From JAGTVG01 sp964389805 (GTDB lineage: Bacteria; Bacteroidota; Bacteroidia; Cytophagales; Cyclobacteriaceae): 49,475 nt of DNA. The translations under genes were made by a program, and so were the position numbers. Where the stretch lies: contig CAYMFU010000289.1 in NCBI GenBank assembly GCA_964389805.1, positions 1-49,475 on the forward strand. Direction: 5' to 3'. The notes below the pieces were generated by a model, which worked only from the letters and a program-made list of their open reading frames with translations, had not been told where the DNA came from and did not search any database. Of this stretch, positions 8,879 to 17,277 are shown piece by piece (the first letter of the stretch is position 1; the number at the start of each line of letters is the position of its first letter).

Positions 8879-9943
8879 TTAATTTTGATTATTTAAAACC
8901 TCCAGATAAAGGTCATAATACTGTTTTATACTTTTCTTCCAATCATACTTCTTTGAATACTCAATAATACTATTTTTCATATCATCTTCATTTTCTTCAT
9001 ACTCTTTTATTTTTGATTTGAATATGTCTGCCATGTAATCCGGATTGAAATTGTTCCAATAAAATGCAAGGTCACCACCTATTTCAGGTAAACTGGTTTT
9101 ATTCGATATAAATACCGGCTTGCCAAATCTCATAGCTTCTATTACTGGCAAGCCAAATCCTTCCACTCTGGAAGGAAAAAGAAAGGCCGAGCAGTTTTTA
9201 TATAAGAAAATCTTATCATTTTCAGATACAATACCAGGTAGTATCACCCTGTTCTCAAGCTGTTGTTCATTAACAATTTTGAGAATCATTTTGGCGTATT
9301 GAGATGAGATATCACCAGCAATAACCAGCTTATAATCAGATATTTTGTCAATGAAATCTATTAATACATGAAAATTCTTCTTTTTTAAAACCATGCCCAG
9401 GGCCAGCAAATATTTTCCGGAGGGAAGATAACCTGGTTTTGGAACCACTTTATCATACTCAATGTCTACTCCATTATGGATAACAAATGTTCTTTTTCCT
9501 TCAAGATTTAGATTTTCCCTTGAGATCTTGGCTGTATAATTCGAAATGAATGTTATGGTAGAGGCACGATCTACTTTTTTTTGTAATTTTCTTAATCGCC
9601 TCCTCGCTTTAAACGGGCCTTTTTCTTCCAGGAAATTAAGGTCATGTATTGTCAGGATGTATGGAGATGTTGTATTAGCTGGCAAGAAGGAAGAGTCCTG
9701 ATGCAGTGCATGCCAAAGATCATATTTTTTGCAAAGATAGGGGGCGATTCTTCTTAGCAATGATGTGTTTTCATACACATAGTCCTTCCCGAATATTCCC
9801 ATTTTTGATTCTGGGATAAGAAAATTAAAGTACAATTCTTCATTTTCTAATTCTGAAATGTGCTTCCCATAATAGTAGCTGAACTGACCCAGTCCAGAAT
9901 TGGGATTTTTCAACTTACCCATATCTAAAAGCACATTGAACAT
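8879..9943 (-). CDS. Glycosyltransferase, GT-B fold (family 4-like)
   Basis: The 354-residue protein has the GT4-type C-terminal nucleotide-sugar-binding domain: KYLLALGMVLKKKN at the domain entry, then LPGIVSENDKIFLYKNCSAFLFPSRVEGFGLPVIEAM with the E-x7-E motif (about 260-270) and a following SLPEIGGDLA. The N-terminal domain is short, with YDLWHALHQDSSFLP and TIHDLNFLE typical of mannosyl- or rhamnosyltransferases for surface polysaccharides. No membrane segment is seen. It lies between the ABC exporter and the divergent Wzi-like gene, which suggests a role in cell-surface glycan synthesis. Donor and acceptor are unknown. Confidence 0.9.
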   Translation of the reverse strand: MFNVLLDMGKLKNPNSGLGQFSYYYGKHISELENEELYFNFLIPESKMGIFGKDYVYENTSLLRRIAPYLCKKYDLWHALHQDSSFLPANTTSPYILTIHDLNFLEEKGPFKARRRLRKLQKKVDRASTITFISNYTAKISRENLNLEGKRTFVIHNGVDIEYDKVVPKPGYLPSGKYLLALGMVLKKKNFHVLIDFIDKISDYKLVIAGDISSQYAKMILKIVNEQQLENRVILPGIVSENDKIFLYKNCSAFLFPSRVEGFGLPVIEAMRFGKPVFISNKTSLPEIGGDLAFYWNNFNPDYMADIFKSKIKEYEENEDDMKNSIIEYSKKYDWKKSIKQYYDLYLEVLNNQN

Positions 9944-10045
9944 TTATAATATTTGACAGATCTATAAGTTATATTTCTGTGAATATATAAAAATACTTTT
10001 GATCCATCTTTTAAATACCAAATTAAGTAAGTCGTACAAATTAGC

Positions 10046-10053
10046 TAACTTTG
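10046..10053 (+). promoter_or_regulatory. -7 element for the Wzi-like gene
   Basis: TAACTTTG followed by CA matches the Bacteroidota -7 consensus TAnnTTTG. No TTTG lies at the expected -33 distance, so the promoter may be weak or activator-dependent. It gives a predicted 5' leader of about 80 bases before the ATG at 10131. Confidence 0.55.
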
Positions 10054-10130
10054 CACTGCCAAAACCATATTTCTGCCTTACTAGGAAAGTTTCAATAGTT
10101 TATAATTCGTATTTTTAACAAAAATCCTGA

Positions 10131-11747
10131 ATGATCTTGAAGAAATTTCTGACTTTCTTTTTCATTCTAATCGCTCATTTGTCCTATTCAAGGATAGATT
10201 CCCTGGAATATCATGTTCAGGGATATGCGGCCATGGGGACACAAGGCTACGCGCCACACTGGATAGTTAGTAACCGATACGGATTGTTCAGCGATACCAC
10301 CAACAACCTGATGCTGGTTCCCGGGTTTAGTATGCCCATGTCATTCGGAAAGAAATTTGGGATAGAAATTGGATTTGATGCAGCTTTCACATTGAATGTA
10401 AAGAGGAATCTTATTTACCAGGGTTATCTTAATTTAAGGTATGGAAAACTAAAGATAATTGCAGGCAGACAGGAATATACAATCGGACAGTACAGTGAGA
10501 GACTGTCTGTAGGTTCTTTTATTGTCAGCAACAACGCACTACCATATCCCAGGGTGGGTATAGGTTTCTATGAATATGTAGATGTACCCTTTACAAAAGG
10601 ATATGTACAGGTAATGGGTGCTATAAATCATGGGTGGCTTGAGGAAGACAGATTTGAACATAGTTTAATTAGCGATTCATATGTTCAGGAGAAATATGCA
10701 TATATACGGTCAAATAAATTGCCGGTAAACCTGCACCTGGGTATTGCTCATCTCGGGATTTATGGTGGAAGCAGGAGTGACGGAACAGAAATCCCCTATG
10801 ATTTCTGGTCGGCTTTCTTTGCCAGGGGATCCAATGTAGCCGGTCAGAAGGGAGAGGCTGCGAATGCCTTTGGGGAACATATGGGAATATTTGATTGGGG
10901 ACTCAACTTCAGAATCAAAGGGTTAAAATTTCAGTTATATCAGCAAAAACCAATTAATGACAGTGGTGGATTTCACAAATGGTTTAAATACAATAAGGAT
11001 AATTACATTGGAGCCATAGTGGAGACAAAGGTTCCGTTTATCAGGAAAGCCCTGTATGAATATGTCTCCACAACCAACCAGGTAGGAGAAGGAACTCCAG
11101 ATCCAGTAGTCGATGATAAGATTTTGTTTCCCTTTAGAGATGATGACAGACTCTGGCTTGAAGAATATTATACAAATCTAGGATATGAAGTTTCGGAATT
11201 TGATGTCATAGACTGGTATGAGTTTCTGGAAGATGAAGTAAACTATGGACACAGATTTGGAGGAAGGGTTGATTATTATAATAACAATAATTACCGCAAT
11301 ATCTATCAGGGTAGAATTATGGGAATGTCAATCTTTCACACCAAGCCGCAAATGCTAAAGTACACTGGTTTGAATATTAGTGGAGAGTATGTAGTAAATA
11401 ACCGGGTCAAAGCTCATCATTTTGGTTTCGAAGGTGCAATTAATCCTAGACTTAGCTACTGGGCTAAATTCACATTTACTCAGAATTATGGATCCTGGCA
11501 AGAATATGAAGGAAGATATGCATGGGGCGGGATCACTTTAGATCCCGATTTTGAATGGTATTATCAAGGATCAAAAACTCAATGGTACAGTCTTTTTGAA
11601 ATAGACTACAGATTTGCCAAAGTTAAAGGGCTTAGCCTTCAAGCTGCTGTTAGCTATGATTTCGGACAGATTATTAATAATTTTGGTGGACTCTTAGGGC
11701 TAAGATATAGCGGACTGATCAATTTCAAAAAGTCGGCAAAGGATTAA
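10131..11747 (+). CDS. Wzi-like capsule assembly / outer-membrane beta-barrel protein
   Basis: The 538-residue protein begins with a signal peptide (MILKKFLTFFFILIAHLSYS) and continues with alternating aromatic-rich strands typical of an outer-membrane beta-barrel. The start of the mature part (YHVQGYAAMGTQGYAPHWIVSNRYG), the GRQEYTIGQYSERLSVGS region and the SYDFGQIINNFGGLLGLRYSG ending resemble Bacteroidota proteins annotated as capsule assembly Wzi family. Wzi of E. coli anchors group 1 capsule at the surface. Here the capsule role is inferred from fold and from the glycosyltransferases on both sides. The GT2 gene follows after 17 bases. Confidence 0.82.
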   Translation: MILKKFLTFFFILIAHLSYSRIDSLEYHVQGYAAMGTQGYAPHWIVSNRYGLFSDTTNNLMLVPGFSMPMSFGKKFGIEIGFDAAFTLNVKRNLIYQGYLNLRYGKLKIIAGRQEYTIGQYSERLSVGSFIVSNNALPYPRVGIGFYEYVDVPFTKGYVQVMGAINHGWLEEDRFEHSLISDSYVQEKYAYIRSNKLPVNLHLGIAHLGIYGGSRSDGTEIPYDFWSAFFARGSNVAGQKGEAANAFGEHMGIFDWGLNFRIKGLKFQLYQQKPINDSGGFHKWFKYNKDNYIGAIVETKVPFIRKALYEYVSTTNQVGEGTPDPVVDDKILFPFRDDDRLWLEEYYTNLGYEVSEFDVIDWYEFLEDEVNYGHRFGGRVDYYNNNNYRNIYQGRIMGMSIFHTKPQMLKYTGLNISGEYVVNNRVKAHHFGFEGAINPRLSYWAKFTFTQNYGSWQEYEGRYAWGGITLDPDFEWYYQGSKTQWYSLFEIDYRFAKVKGLSLQAAVSYDFGQIINNFGGLLGLRYSGLINFKKSAKD

Positions 11748-11764
11748 CCTCAACCAGCATTTTA

Positions 11765-12727
11765 ATGGCAAGAAGCATTTCAGTTATCATTCCAAACTTC
11801 AATGGTAAAAAATTGCTTGCCGAAAACCTTTCTTTTGTAATGGAATCACTTGAAGGAGTATCTCTTTCTGAAATAATCATTGTTGATGATGCCTCTACGG
11901 ATAATTCCATTACATTCCTGAAGAACAATTATCCAGATATTAAAATAATAGAAAATAATAAAAATATTGGATTCGGGCCTTCGGTAAATGCCGGCTTAAA
12001 CGCGGCACAACATGAGCTTGTATTCCTTCTTAATAATGATACTAAACCCGATAAAAACTACATTGCCACATCTTTTAAATATTTTGATGATCCGAAAACG
12101 TTTGGTGTAATGGGGCTAATCAAAGACGAATTGACCGGAGAAATTCTTGAGGGAATAAAAAGGCCACTAATATCTGCGTCAGGCTTAAAATATAAAGACA
12201 TCCGATGGCCAGGAATTGAAGCATGCACGGATCAGGTATTTACCTTATATGTATGTGGAGGAAGTGCAATTGTGAATAGAGAAAAAATGATAAAACTTAA
12301 AGGTTTTCTCGATATATATCATCCTTTCTATCAGGAAGATGTTGACTTGTCAGTCCGGGCATGGATCACAGGATGGAAATTATATTTTAATCCAAAGGCT
12401 AAGTGTTATCATAAACATTCCGCTACTATAAAGAAATACTATAGTTCAGAATTTATAGATAAAATTTCTAAACGCAATCGGCTGATATTAAGTTATATGT
12501 ATCTTACAGGATATCAGAAAGCCGTATTCTTTAGAACAACCCATATTAAATCCTTGTATTATCGGTTTCTATATATGATTAATAGATCTTCTATATACCC
12601 CGGATACAAAGAATTCTTTAATATGGTGGAAAGACTGAAAAGCCAGACACTTCCAATGAATTATACAGAAAAACTCAGTCATATCGTTAAAAAGATCCAG
12701 CGAAGTATTAAAAGGAACTTGAATTAA
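11765..12727 (+). CDS. Glycosyltransferase family 2 protein
   Basis: The 320-residue protein has a GT-A fold: ISVIIPNFNGKKLL at the start, IIIVDDASTDNS (nucleotide binding), NIGFGPSVNAGL, the metal-binding LLNNDTKP that replaces DxD, and the acceptor-side FYQEDVDLSVRAW with the catalytic ED pair. This pattern is common in rhamnosyl- and other O-antigen or capsule transferases. No clear membrane anchor is present. It is 17 bases downstream of the Wzi-like gene and probably in the same transcript. It converges on the acyltransferase gene. Confidence 0.93.
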   Translation: MARSISVIIPNFNGKKLLAENLSFVMESLEGVSLSEIIIVDDASTDNSITFLKNNYPDIKIIENNKNIGFGPSVNAGLNAAQHELVFLLNNDTKPDKNYIATSFKYFDDPKTFGVMGLIKDELTGEILEGIKRPLISASGLKYKDIRWPGIEACTDQVFTLYVCGGSAIVNREKMIKLKGFLDIYHPFYQEDVDLSVRAWITGWKLYFNPKAKCYHKHSATIKKYYSSEFIDKISKRNRLILSYMYLTGYQKAVFFRTTHIKSLYYRFLYMINRSSIYPGYKEFFNMVERLKSQTLPMNYTEKLSHIVKKIQRSIKRNLN

Positions 12728-12751
12728 AAAACTGCCTGGCTCAAAATATTT

Positions 12752-12782
12752 GGCTAAGATTCATCTTCAGGCTTAGCCCTTT
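12752..12782 (+). terminator. Possible weak terminator between convergent genes
   Basis: An inverted repeat GGCTAAG (12752-12758) / CTTAGCC (12772-12778) with a 13-base loop is followed by CTTTT. It lies 25 bases after the GT2 stop and overlaps the 3' end of the convergent acyltransferase gene. The T tract is short, so termination is only suggested. Confidence 0.35.
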
Positions 12783-13611
12783 TCCATCTGTTATGCGACC
12801 AGAGCCAAGTTTCGGGGTGCTTCCGGATAGATGCTTCGACCATGTCAGCGTACTTTTTTATGATTTGCTCATCACTGTATTCCTCCGGAGAATTGCAGAT
12901 ATCTATAAACTCCATTTCATAATAGCCGCGTTTTAATCGTCTCATTTCACCAAACACGATAGGCCATCTAAATGATTTCGATAATCTGGCCATGCCTGCA
13001 TAAAATACGGTTTCTTGATTCATAAATGGTGCCCAGATTACCTGCTCATCAGAGATTGGTGGTGACTGATCTGCAACCAGAGCGATTACATGAGGCACAT
13101 TTCTTTTTTTTATGCTTTCGCGAAATACTTCTTTCTTTTCAACCGGGATGGAACCGAACCTGCTTCGTATCCTGATCATTAAATTTTCAAAAAATGTATT
13201 TTGAATTTCCTGATATACGGCGTCTATTGAAGGCTTGAAATGAACAGCACATATAGCCAGCATCCATTCCCAATTGCAGAGATGCGATGTTGTAGCTACC
13301 ACTGATATATTCTTATCATATAAGTCATTGACTTTTTCTACATTAAGGATTTTCATCCTCTTTGTGAATTCTTCTTTTGAAATACTCAGTAGCTTAAAAG
13401 TTTCAAGCGCAACATCAGTTAAATTTCTATAGTATCGGGACTTGATTTTCCTTATATCCTCTTTTGATTTATCCGGAAACGATTTATGCAGATTTTTTAG
13501 GATCACCGCCTTTCGATATTGGAAAATATGCTCAGCAAAAAAGGCCATCAAGTCTGAGATTAAATAGAGTAACCAGAATGGCAAACGGCTGACCAATTTA
13601 AAAAGTATCAT
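12754..13611 (-). CDS. Lysophospholipid/lipid A acyltransferase (LpxL/HtrB family)
   Basis: The 285-residue protein has an N-terminal hydrophobic anchor (LPFWLLYLISDLMAFFAEHIF) and the HX4E catalytic motif of LpxL-type acyltransferases, HLCNWE at about residues 110-115. Further family marks are ALVADQSPP and the C-terminal IRKHPETWLWSHNRWK. These enzymes add secondary acyl chains to lipid A or related lipids at the inner membrane. The ATG at 13611 is the natural start; an extension to a TTG at 13614 adds only one residue. It diverges from the ECF sigma gene. Confidence 0.92.
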   Translation of the reverse strand: MILFKLVSRLPFWLLYLISDLMAFFAEHIFQYRKAVILKNLHKSFPDKSKEDIRKIKSRYYRNLTDVALETFKLLSISKEEFTKRMKILNVEKVNDLYDKNISVVATTSHLCNWEWMLAICAVHFKPSIDAVYQEIQNTFFENLMIRIRSRFGSIPVEKKEVFRESIKKRNVPHVIALVADQSPPISDEQVIWAPFMNQETVFYAGMARLSKSFRWPIVFGEMRRLKRGYYEMEFIDICNSPEEYSDEQIIKKYADMVEASIRKHPETWLWSHNRWKRAKPEDES

Positions 13612-13736
13612 CAAATTGTGTAAGATTATCGTATTGCAATTACAAAATTATACAAAATGCTTAACCTATATGGTATGAAAGTAATTTATATGCTTTTTCC
13701 AGCTTATTTGTGTATGGCATCGTTTAAATAATTATG

Positions 13737-13744
13737 TAACTTTG
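13737..13744 (+). promoter_or_regulatory. -7 element immediately before the ECF sigma gene
   Basis: TAACTTTG fits the Bacteroidota TAnnTTTG consensus. It ends only 6 bases before the ATG at 13751, so if used it would give a leaderless or nearly leaderless mRNA. No TTTG is present at the usual -33 distance (nearest at 13707-13710, 26 bases upstream). Confidence 0.5.
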
Positions 13745-13750
13745 GTTATC

Positions 13751-14329
13751 ATGAGAAAGAAGACTCCACAGCAATATTCTCGCCTGGAGATGGTAGAAAT
13801 GTTCGAAAAGGAATTTCTTCCTCATATACATTCTATTTATAATTTTGCATACAGGATTACTTTTAATGAAGATGATGCCAAAGATCTGGTCCAGGAAACC
13901 TATTTAAAATCATTTAGATTTATTAATTCTTTTGAAAGGGGAACTAATGCCAAAGCTTGGTTGTTCAGAATTTTAAAGAACAGTTTTATTAATGATTTTC
14001 GCAAGAAGAATAAGGAGCCGATAAAAATCGATTATCAGGAAGTAGAGGCTTTTTATAATTCTGATGAAGTGAATCATATGATCACTTCCAATCTCCAGGT
14101 AGAAGCTATTAAGGAGATGATTGGTGATGAGGTTTCCATTGCCTTAAATTCTCTTGATGTGGATTTCAGAACTGTTATAATCTTATGTGACATTGAGGGA
14201 TTTTCTTATGAAGAGATGGCATTAATATTAGATGTCCCTATAGGAACGATCAGATCCCGATTACATAGGGCCAGGAATCTGCTAAGAGAGAAGTTAAAGA
14301 AATATGCTGGATCAATGGGTTATAAATAA
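13751..14329 (+). CDS. ECF-type RNA polymerase sigma factor
   Basis: This is a 192-residue two-domain sigma factor. Sigma-2 (about 20-90) includes FNEDDAKDLVQETYLKSFRF, which contacts core polymerase, and NAKAWLFRILKNSFINDFRKK, which contacts the -10 region. Sigma-4 (about 130-185) has the helix-turn-helix YEEMALILDVPIGTIRSRLHRARNLLREKL. The start is the ATG at 13751; a TTG at 13742 would add three residues and overlaps the -7 box. The next gene encodes a small Cys/His anti-sigma-like protein, the usual pairing. The inducing stress cannot be read from the sequence. Confidence 0.94.
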   Translation: MRKKTPQQYSRLEMVEMFEKEFLPHIHSIYNFAYRITFNEDDAKDLVQETYLKSFRFINSFERGTNAKAWLFRILKNSFINDFRKKNKEPIKIDYQEVEAFYNSDEVNHMITSNLQVEAIKEMIGDEVSIALNSLDVDFRTVIILCDIEGFSYEEMALILDVPIGTIRSRLHRARNLLREKLKKYAGSMGYK

Positions 14330-14339
14330 AGAACTTATC

Positions 14340-14633
14340 ATGGCAAGAAGAGAAAAAATGAAAAATGTTGAACGAACCTGTCCTGATCATGAAAAGTGCG
14401 TTCATGTGATTAACCTGGTCATTGATGGAGAAGCTACAAAGGAGGAAGAAGCTTATTTTTATAAACACGTGAAAGATTGTCTGCATTGTGCACAATATTA
14501 TAAACTTGAGCAATCTATCCGGGAAGCCATTCGAAAAAAACTGGAGGTAAAAGCAGCACCTGAAGAATTAATAGTTGAATTGCGAAGAAGGGTGAAGGAC
14601 TCTTTTTTAAAATCCTCTGATGATGTTAAATAA
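14340..14633 (+). CDS. Putative zinc-finger anti-sigma factor
   Basis: The protein is 97 residues from the ATG at 14340; an upstream ATG at 14304 (109 residues, overlapping the sigma gene by 26 bases) and an internal one at 14358 are alternatives. It carries H-x3-C-x2-C (HVKDCLHC), the zinc-binding signature of ZAS anti-sigma domains, preceded by an extra Cys/His group, CPDHEKC. No membrane segment is present, so it is soluble, unlike many membrane-bound anti-sigma factors. Its position just after an ECF sigma gene supports direct inhibition of that sigma. Zinc-thiol chemistry would suit redox sensing, but this is inference. Confidence 0.8.
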   Translation: MARREKMKNVERTCPDHEKCVHVINLVIDGEATKEEEAYFYKHVKDCLHCAQYYKLEQSIREAIRKKLEVKAAPEELIVELRRRVKDSFLKSSDDVK

Positions 14634-15192
14634 GAAAGCCATAATTGTTGCAGCCCCATCAGGTTCTGGGAAAACTACAATAGTAAAACATTTGCTGAAA
14701 AGGATCCCTCAGTTAAAATTTTCCATCTCCGCTACATCAAGAAGTAAAAGAGCAGGAGAAACAGATAAATTGGATTATTATTTTCTGACGAAAGATGAAA
14801 TGACTGAAAGGATAAGGAATGGAGATTTTGTAGAATGGGAAGAAGTTTATGCCGGATCATTATACGGGACTTTAAAGTCTGAGGTTGAAAGGATATGGTC
14901 TGATGGGGATACTATAATATTTGATGTAGATGTGATAGGAGCTATAAATTTGAAAAAATATTTTAAGAATCAAGGATTATCCATATTTATAAGGGTAAAA
15001 GACATCGCAGACCTTGAGAAGAGATTGAAGGAAAGAGGAACAGAGGATAATGAAAGCCTGAAGAAAAGAATTGAAAAGGTAGAGTTAGAGATGGCATATC
15101 ATTCTAAGTTTGATGAGGTAGTTACCAATGACATCCTTGAAATAGCAAATCAAGAAACAGAAGAGATCGTAAGAGATTTCATAAAGCAGTAA
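14620..15192 (+). CDS. gmk: Guanylate kinase
   Basis: The 190-residue enzyme phosphorylates GMP to GDP with ATP. The P-loop APSGSGKTT is at 12-20; the GMP-binding part shows SATSRSKRAGETDKLDYYFLT and FVEWEEVYAGSLYGT; the lid region contains RLKERGTEDNESLKKRIEK. Length and order match Gmk throughout. The start ATG at 14620 lies inside the anti-sigma gene (14-base overlap), with a second ATG at 14623 as an alternative. It is part of a sigma/anti-sigma/gmk/nadD transcription unit. Confidence 0.97.
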   Translation: MMLNKKAIIVAAPSGSGKTTIVKHLLKRIPQLKFSISATSRSKRAGETDKLDYYFLTKDEMTERIRNGDFVEWEEVYAGSLYGTLKSEVERIWSDGDTIIFDVDVIGAINLKKYFKNQGLSIFIRVKDIADLEKRLKERGTEDNESLKKRIEKVELEMAYHSKFDEVVTNDILEIANQETEEIVRDFIKQ

Positions 15193-15197
15193 GTATA

Positions 15198-15773
15198 TTG
15201 AAAGTCGGGCTTTTTTTTGGTTCATTTAATCCCATACACATAGGGCATTTAATTGTTTCCAATACAGTGTATGATTACACCGATGTTGATGAAATTTGGT
15301 TTGTGGTATCTCCTCTCAACCCTCACAAAAGGCAGAGCAGATCCTTGATCCATGAGTTTGATCGTATAGATATGGTTGAAAGGGCCATTGAAGATCAGCA
15401 TAATTTTAAGGCCATTGACATTGAATTCCATCTTCCAAAACCTAATTATACAGTCAACACGCTTGTCTATCTGGAAGAAAAATTTCCTGATCACGAATTC
15501 AGGATTATCATTGGAGAGGATAACCTGGTGAGTTTTAAAAAATGGAAAAACTATGAAGTAATTCTTGAGAATTATGGATTAATCGTATATCCCAGGCCTA
15601 ATACGAATGATTCGGACCTCAAGGAACATCAAAATGTGACATTTGTCGTTGCTCCCCAAATAGATATATCAGCTTCATTTATACGAAAGAATGTGAAATT
15701 GGGAAAATCAATTAAATATTTGGTTCCCGATAAAGTGGCTGAATTTATTAGAGACAGAAAACTTTATGAATAA
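15198..15773 (+). CDS. nadD: Nicotinate-nucleotide adenylyltransferase, TTG start
   Basis: The 191-residue protein adenylates nicotinate mononucleotide in NAD synthesis. The nucleotidyltransferase motif GSFNPIHIGH is at residues 8-17, and the C-terminal DISASFIRK corresponds to the ISSTxIR motif. The motif lies so close to the N-terminus that the TTG at 15198 must be the start: no ATG precedes it in frame, and a later ATG would remove the active site. It begins 5 bases after the gmk stop, so translation is probably coupled. Confidence 0.95.
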   Translation: MKVGLFFGSFNPIHIGHLIVSNTVYDYTDVDEIWFVVSPLNPHKRQSRSLIHEFDRIDMVERAIEDQHNFKAIDIEFHLPKPNYTVNTLVYLEEKFPDHEFRIIIGEDNLVSFKKWKNYEVILENYGLIVYPRPNTNDSDLKEHQNVTFVVAPQIDISASFIRKNVKLGKSIKYLVPDKVAEFIRDRKLYE

Positions 15774-15794
15774 TTATCAGGGGAAACTTAAGTA

Positions 15795-16355
15795 TTATAC
15801 TGTCATGATGTCCTTTTCTTTGTTGCCGAGCATCTCCTCTATTTTTTCAATATAATTATTTGTGAGTTCCTGGACATCAATTTCGGCATTTTTAACAGCA
15901 TCTTCAGAAACATGTTCTTTCAATAGTTTTCTTAAGTGGTCATTGGAGTCTTTCCTTACATTTCTTACACTTACTCTTCCCAGTTCCGCCTCATGTTTTG
16001 CCTGCCTGGCCAATTGAAGTCTTCTTTCCTCGGATAATGGTGGAACATTTAATCTGATTATTTCACCATCACTCTGAGGATTTAAGCCAAGGTCACTGTT
16101 TATAATTGATTTTTCTATTTCAGGTATAATTGTCTTTTCCCAAGGCTTTATAATTATTGATCTCGCATCAGGTGTGTTAATAGAAGACACCTGATTTAAG
16201 GGGGTTGGGTTGCCATAATATTCGACCATGAGGCCGTCCAGCATTCCAGGAGTTGCCTTGCCAGCTCTTATTTTTCCAAAGGCAAAATTCACATGATGAA
16301 TGGATTTTTCCATTAATTCTTTTGCCTCTTCAAGGATAAGTTCAATTTCTTCCAT
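15795..16355 (-). CDS. frr: Ribosome recycling factor
   Basis: The 186-residue protein matches RRF, which with EF-G splits the post-termination ribosome. Typical segments are KIRAGKATPGMLDGLMVEYYGNPTPLNQVSSI, ARSIIIKPWEKTIIPEIEKSI, GEIIRLNVPPLSEERR and VSVRNVRKDSNDHLRKLLK. It is the second gene of a pyrH-frr pair on the minus strand, 24 bases after pyrH, and converges on nadD. Confidence 0.97.
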   Translation of the reverse strand: MEEIELILEEAKELMEKSIHHVNFAFGKIRAGKATPGMLDGLMVEYYGNPTPLNQVSSINTPDARSIIIKPWEKTIIPEIEKSIINSDLGLNPQSDGEIIRLNVPPLSEERRLQLARQAKHEAELGRVSVRNVRKDSNDHLRKLLKEHVSEDAVKNAEIDVQELTNNYIEKIEEMLGNKEKDIMTV

Positions 16356-16379
16356 TTTTATTGTTCTTTATTTAACAAA

Positions 16380-17084
16380 TCAGTGAACCAGTGTTCCAAC
16401 TTTTTCACCTTCAATAATTTTCAAAAGATTGCCCGGCTTATTCATGTCAAATATAATAATTGGCAAGTTATTTTCCTGGCATAGTGCAAAAGCAGTCATA
16501 TCCATGACCTTATACCCATTCTCAAATACCTCCTGGAAGGAAATATTAGAAAACCGTGTAGCTGTTGGATCTTTCTCAGGATCAGCTGTGTATAAGCCAT
16601 CTACCCTTGTGCCCTTTAAAACCACGTCTGCAATAATTTCTACAGCTCTTAAACTTGCTGTTGTATCGGTGGTAAAATAAGGATTGCCAATCCCGGCTCC
16701 AAATATTACGATCCTGCCCTTTTCAAGGTGTCTGATGGCTCTTCTTCTAATAAATTGCTCACAAACCTGTTCAATCTTGAAGCCAGACATCAACCTGGTA
16801 AACATGCCTGCTTTTTCAAGTGCACTTTGTAAGGCCATTCCGTTTATTACAGTTGCAAGCATACCCATATAATCTCCCTGTACTCTGTCAATGCCGCTTT
16901 CCTCAGCAGTAATACCCCTGAAGATGTTTCCCCCGCCTATCACAATGGCTACTTCAAGGCCAAGATCCTTAACTTTTTTAATCTCCCGGGAATATTGCTC
17001 CAGTCTCTGAGAATCAATGCCGAACTTCTGATCACCCATTAAAGCTTCACCACTCACTTTTAGTAATATACGTTTATACTTCAT
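16380..17084 (-). CDS. pyrH: UMP kinase
   Basis: The 234-residue enzyme makes UDP from UMP and belongs to the amino acid kinase fold, as in most bacteria. Characteristic stretches are YKRILLKVSGEALMG at the start, VAIVIGGGNIFRG, DYMGMLATVINGMALQSALE, GAGIGNPYFTTDTTASLRA and a late MTAFALCQENNLPIIIFDM. The ATG at 17084 gives the normal family N-terminus; an upstream TTG at 17099 would add five residues. It is followed by frr. Confidence 0.97.
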   Translation of the reverse strand: MKYKRILLKVSGEALMGDQKFGIDSQRLEQYSREIKKVKDLGLEVAIVIGGGNIFRGITAEESGIDRVQGDYMGMLATVINGMALQSALEKAGMFTRLMSGFKIEQVCEQFIRRRAIRHLEKGRIVIFGAGIGNPYFTTDTTASLRAVEIIADVVLKGTRVDGLYTADPEKDPTATRFSNISFQEVFENGYKVMDMTAFALCQENNLPIIIFDMNKPGNLLKIIEGEKVGTLVH

Positions 17085-17212
17085 ACCATAATATTTCAAT
17101 ATCTATACAAATATAACATTGCAGTCCCTTTAAAAAAATGTAATTTCTAAATGGATTCAATATTATACATTGAAATTACTAATAGTTTTTCCACTAAATC
17201 AATATTACAAGT

Positions 17213-17220
17213 TAACTTTG
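17213..17220 (+). promoter_or_regulatory. -7 element for the M1 peptidase gene
   Basis: TAACTTTG followed by CA matches the Bacteroidota -7 consensus. The expected -33 TTTG is replaced by a T-rich stretch at 17184-17190. A start a few bases downstream would leave a leader of about 50 bases before the ATG at 17278. Confidence 0.55.
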
Positions 17221-17277
17221 CATGATTTTGTCTTATTCGTATAGTCATTTAATTCACCAGTTTTTAAAAATACACAT

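Noticed and set aside
13643..13650. Possible minus-strand -7 box (TAATTTTG) before the acyltransferase
   Set aside because: It fits TAnnTTTG, but no -33 box lies at 19-21 bases, so it was not listed as a feature.
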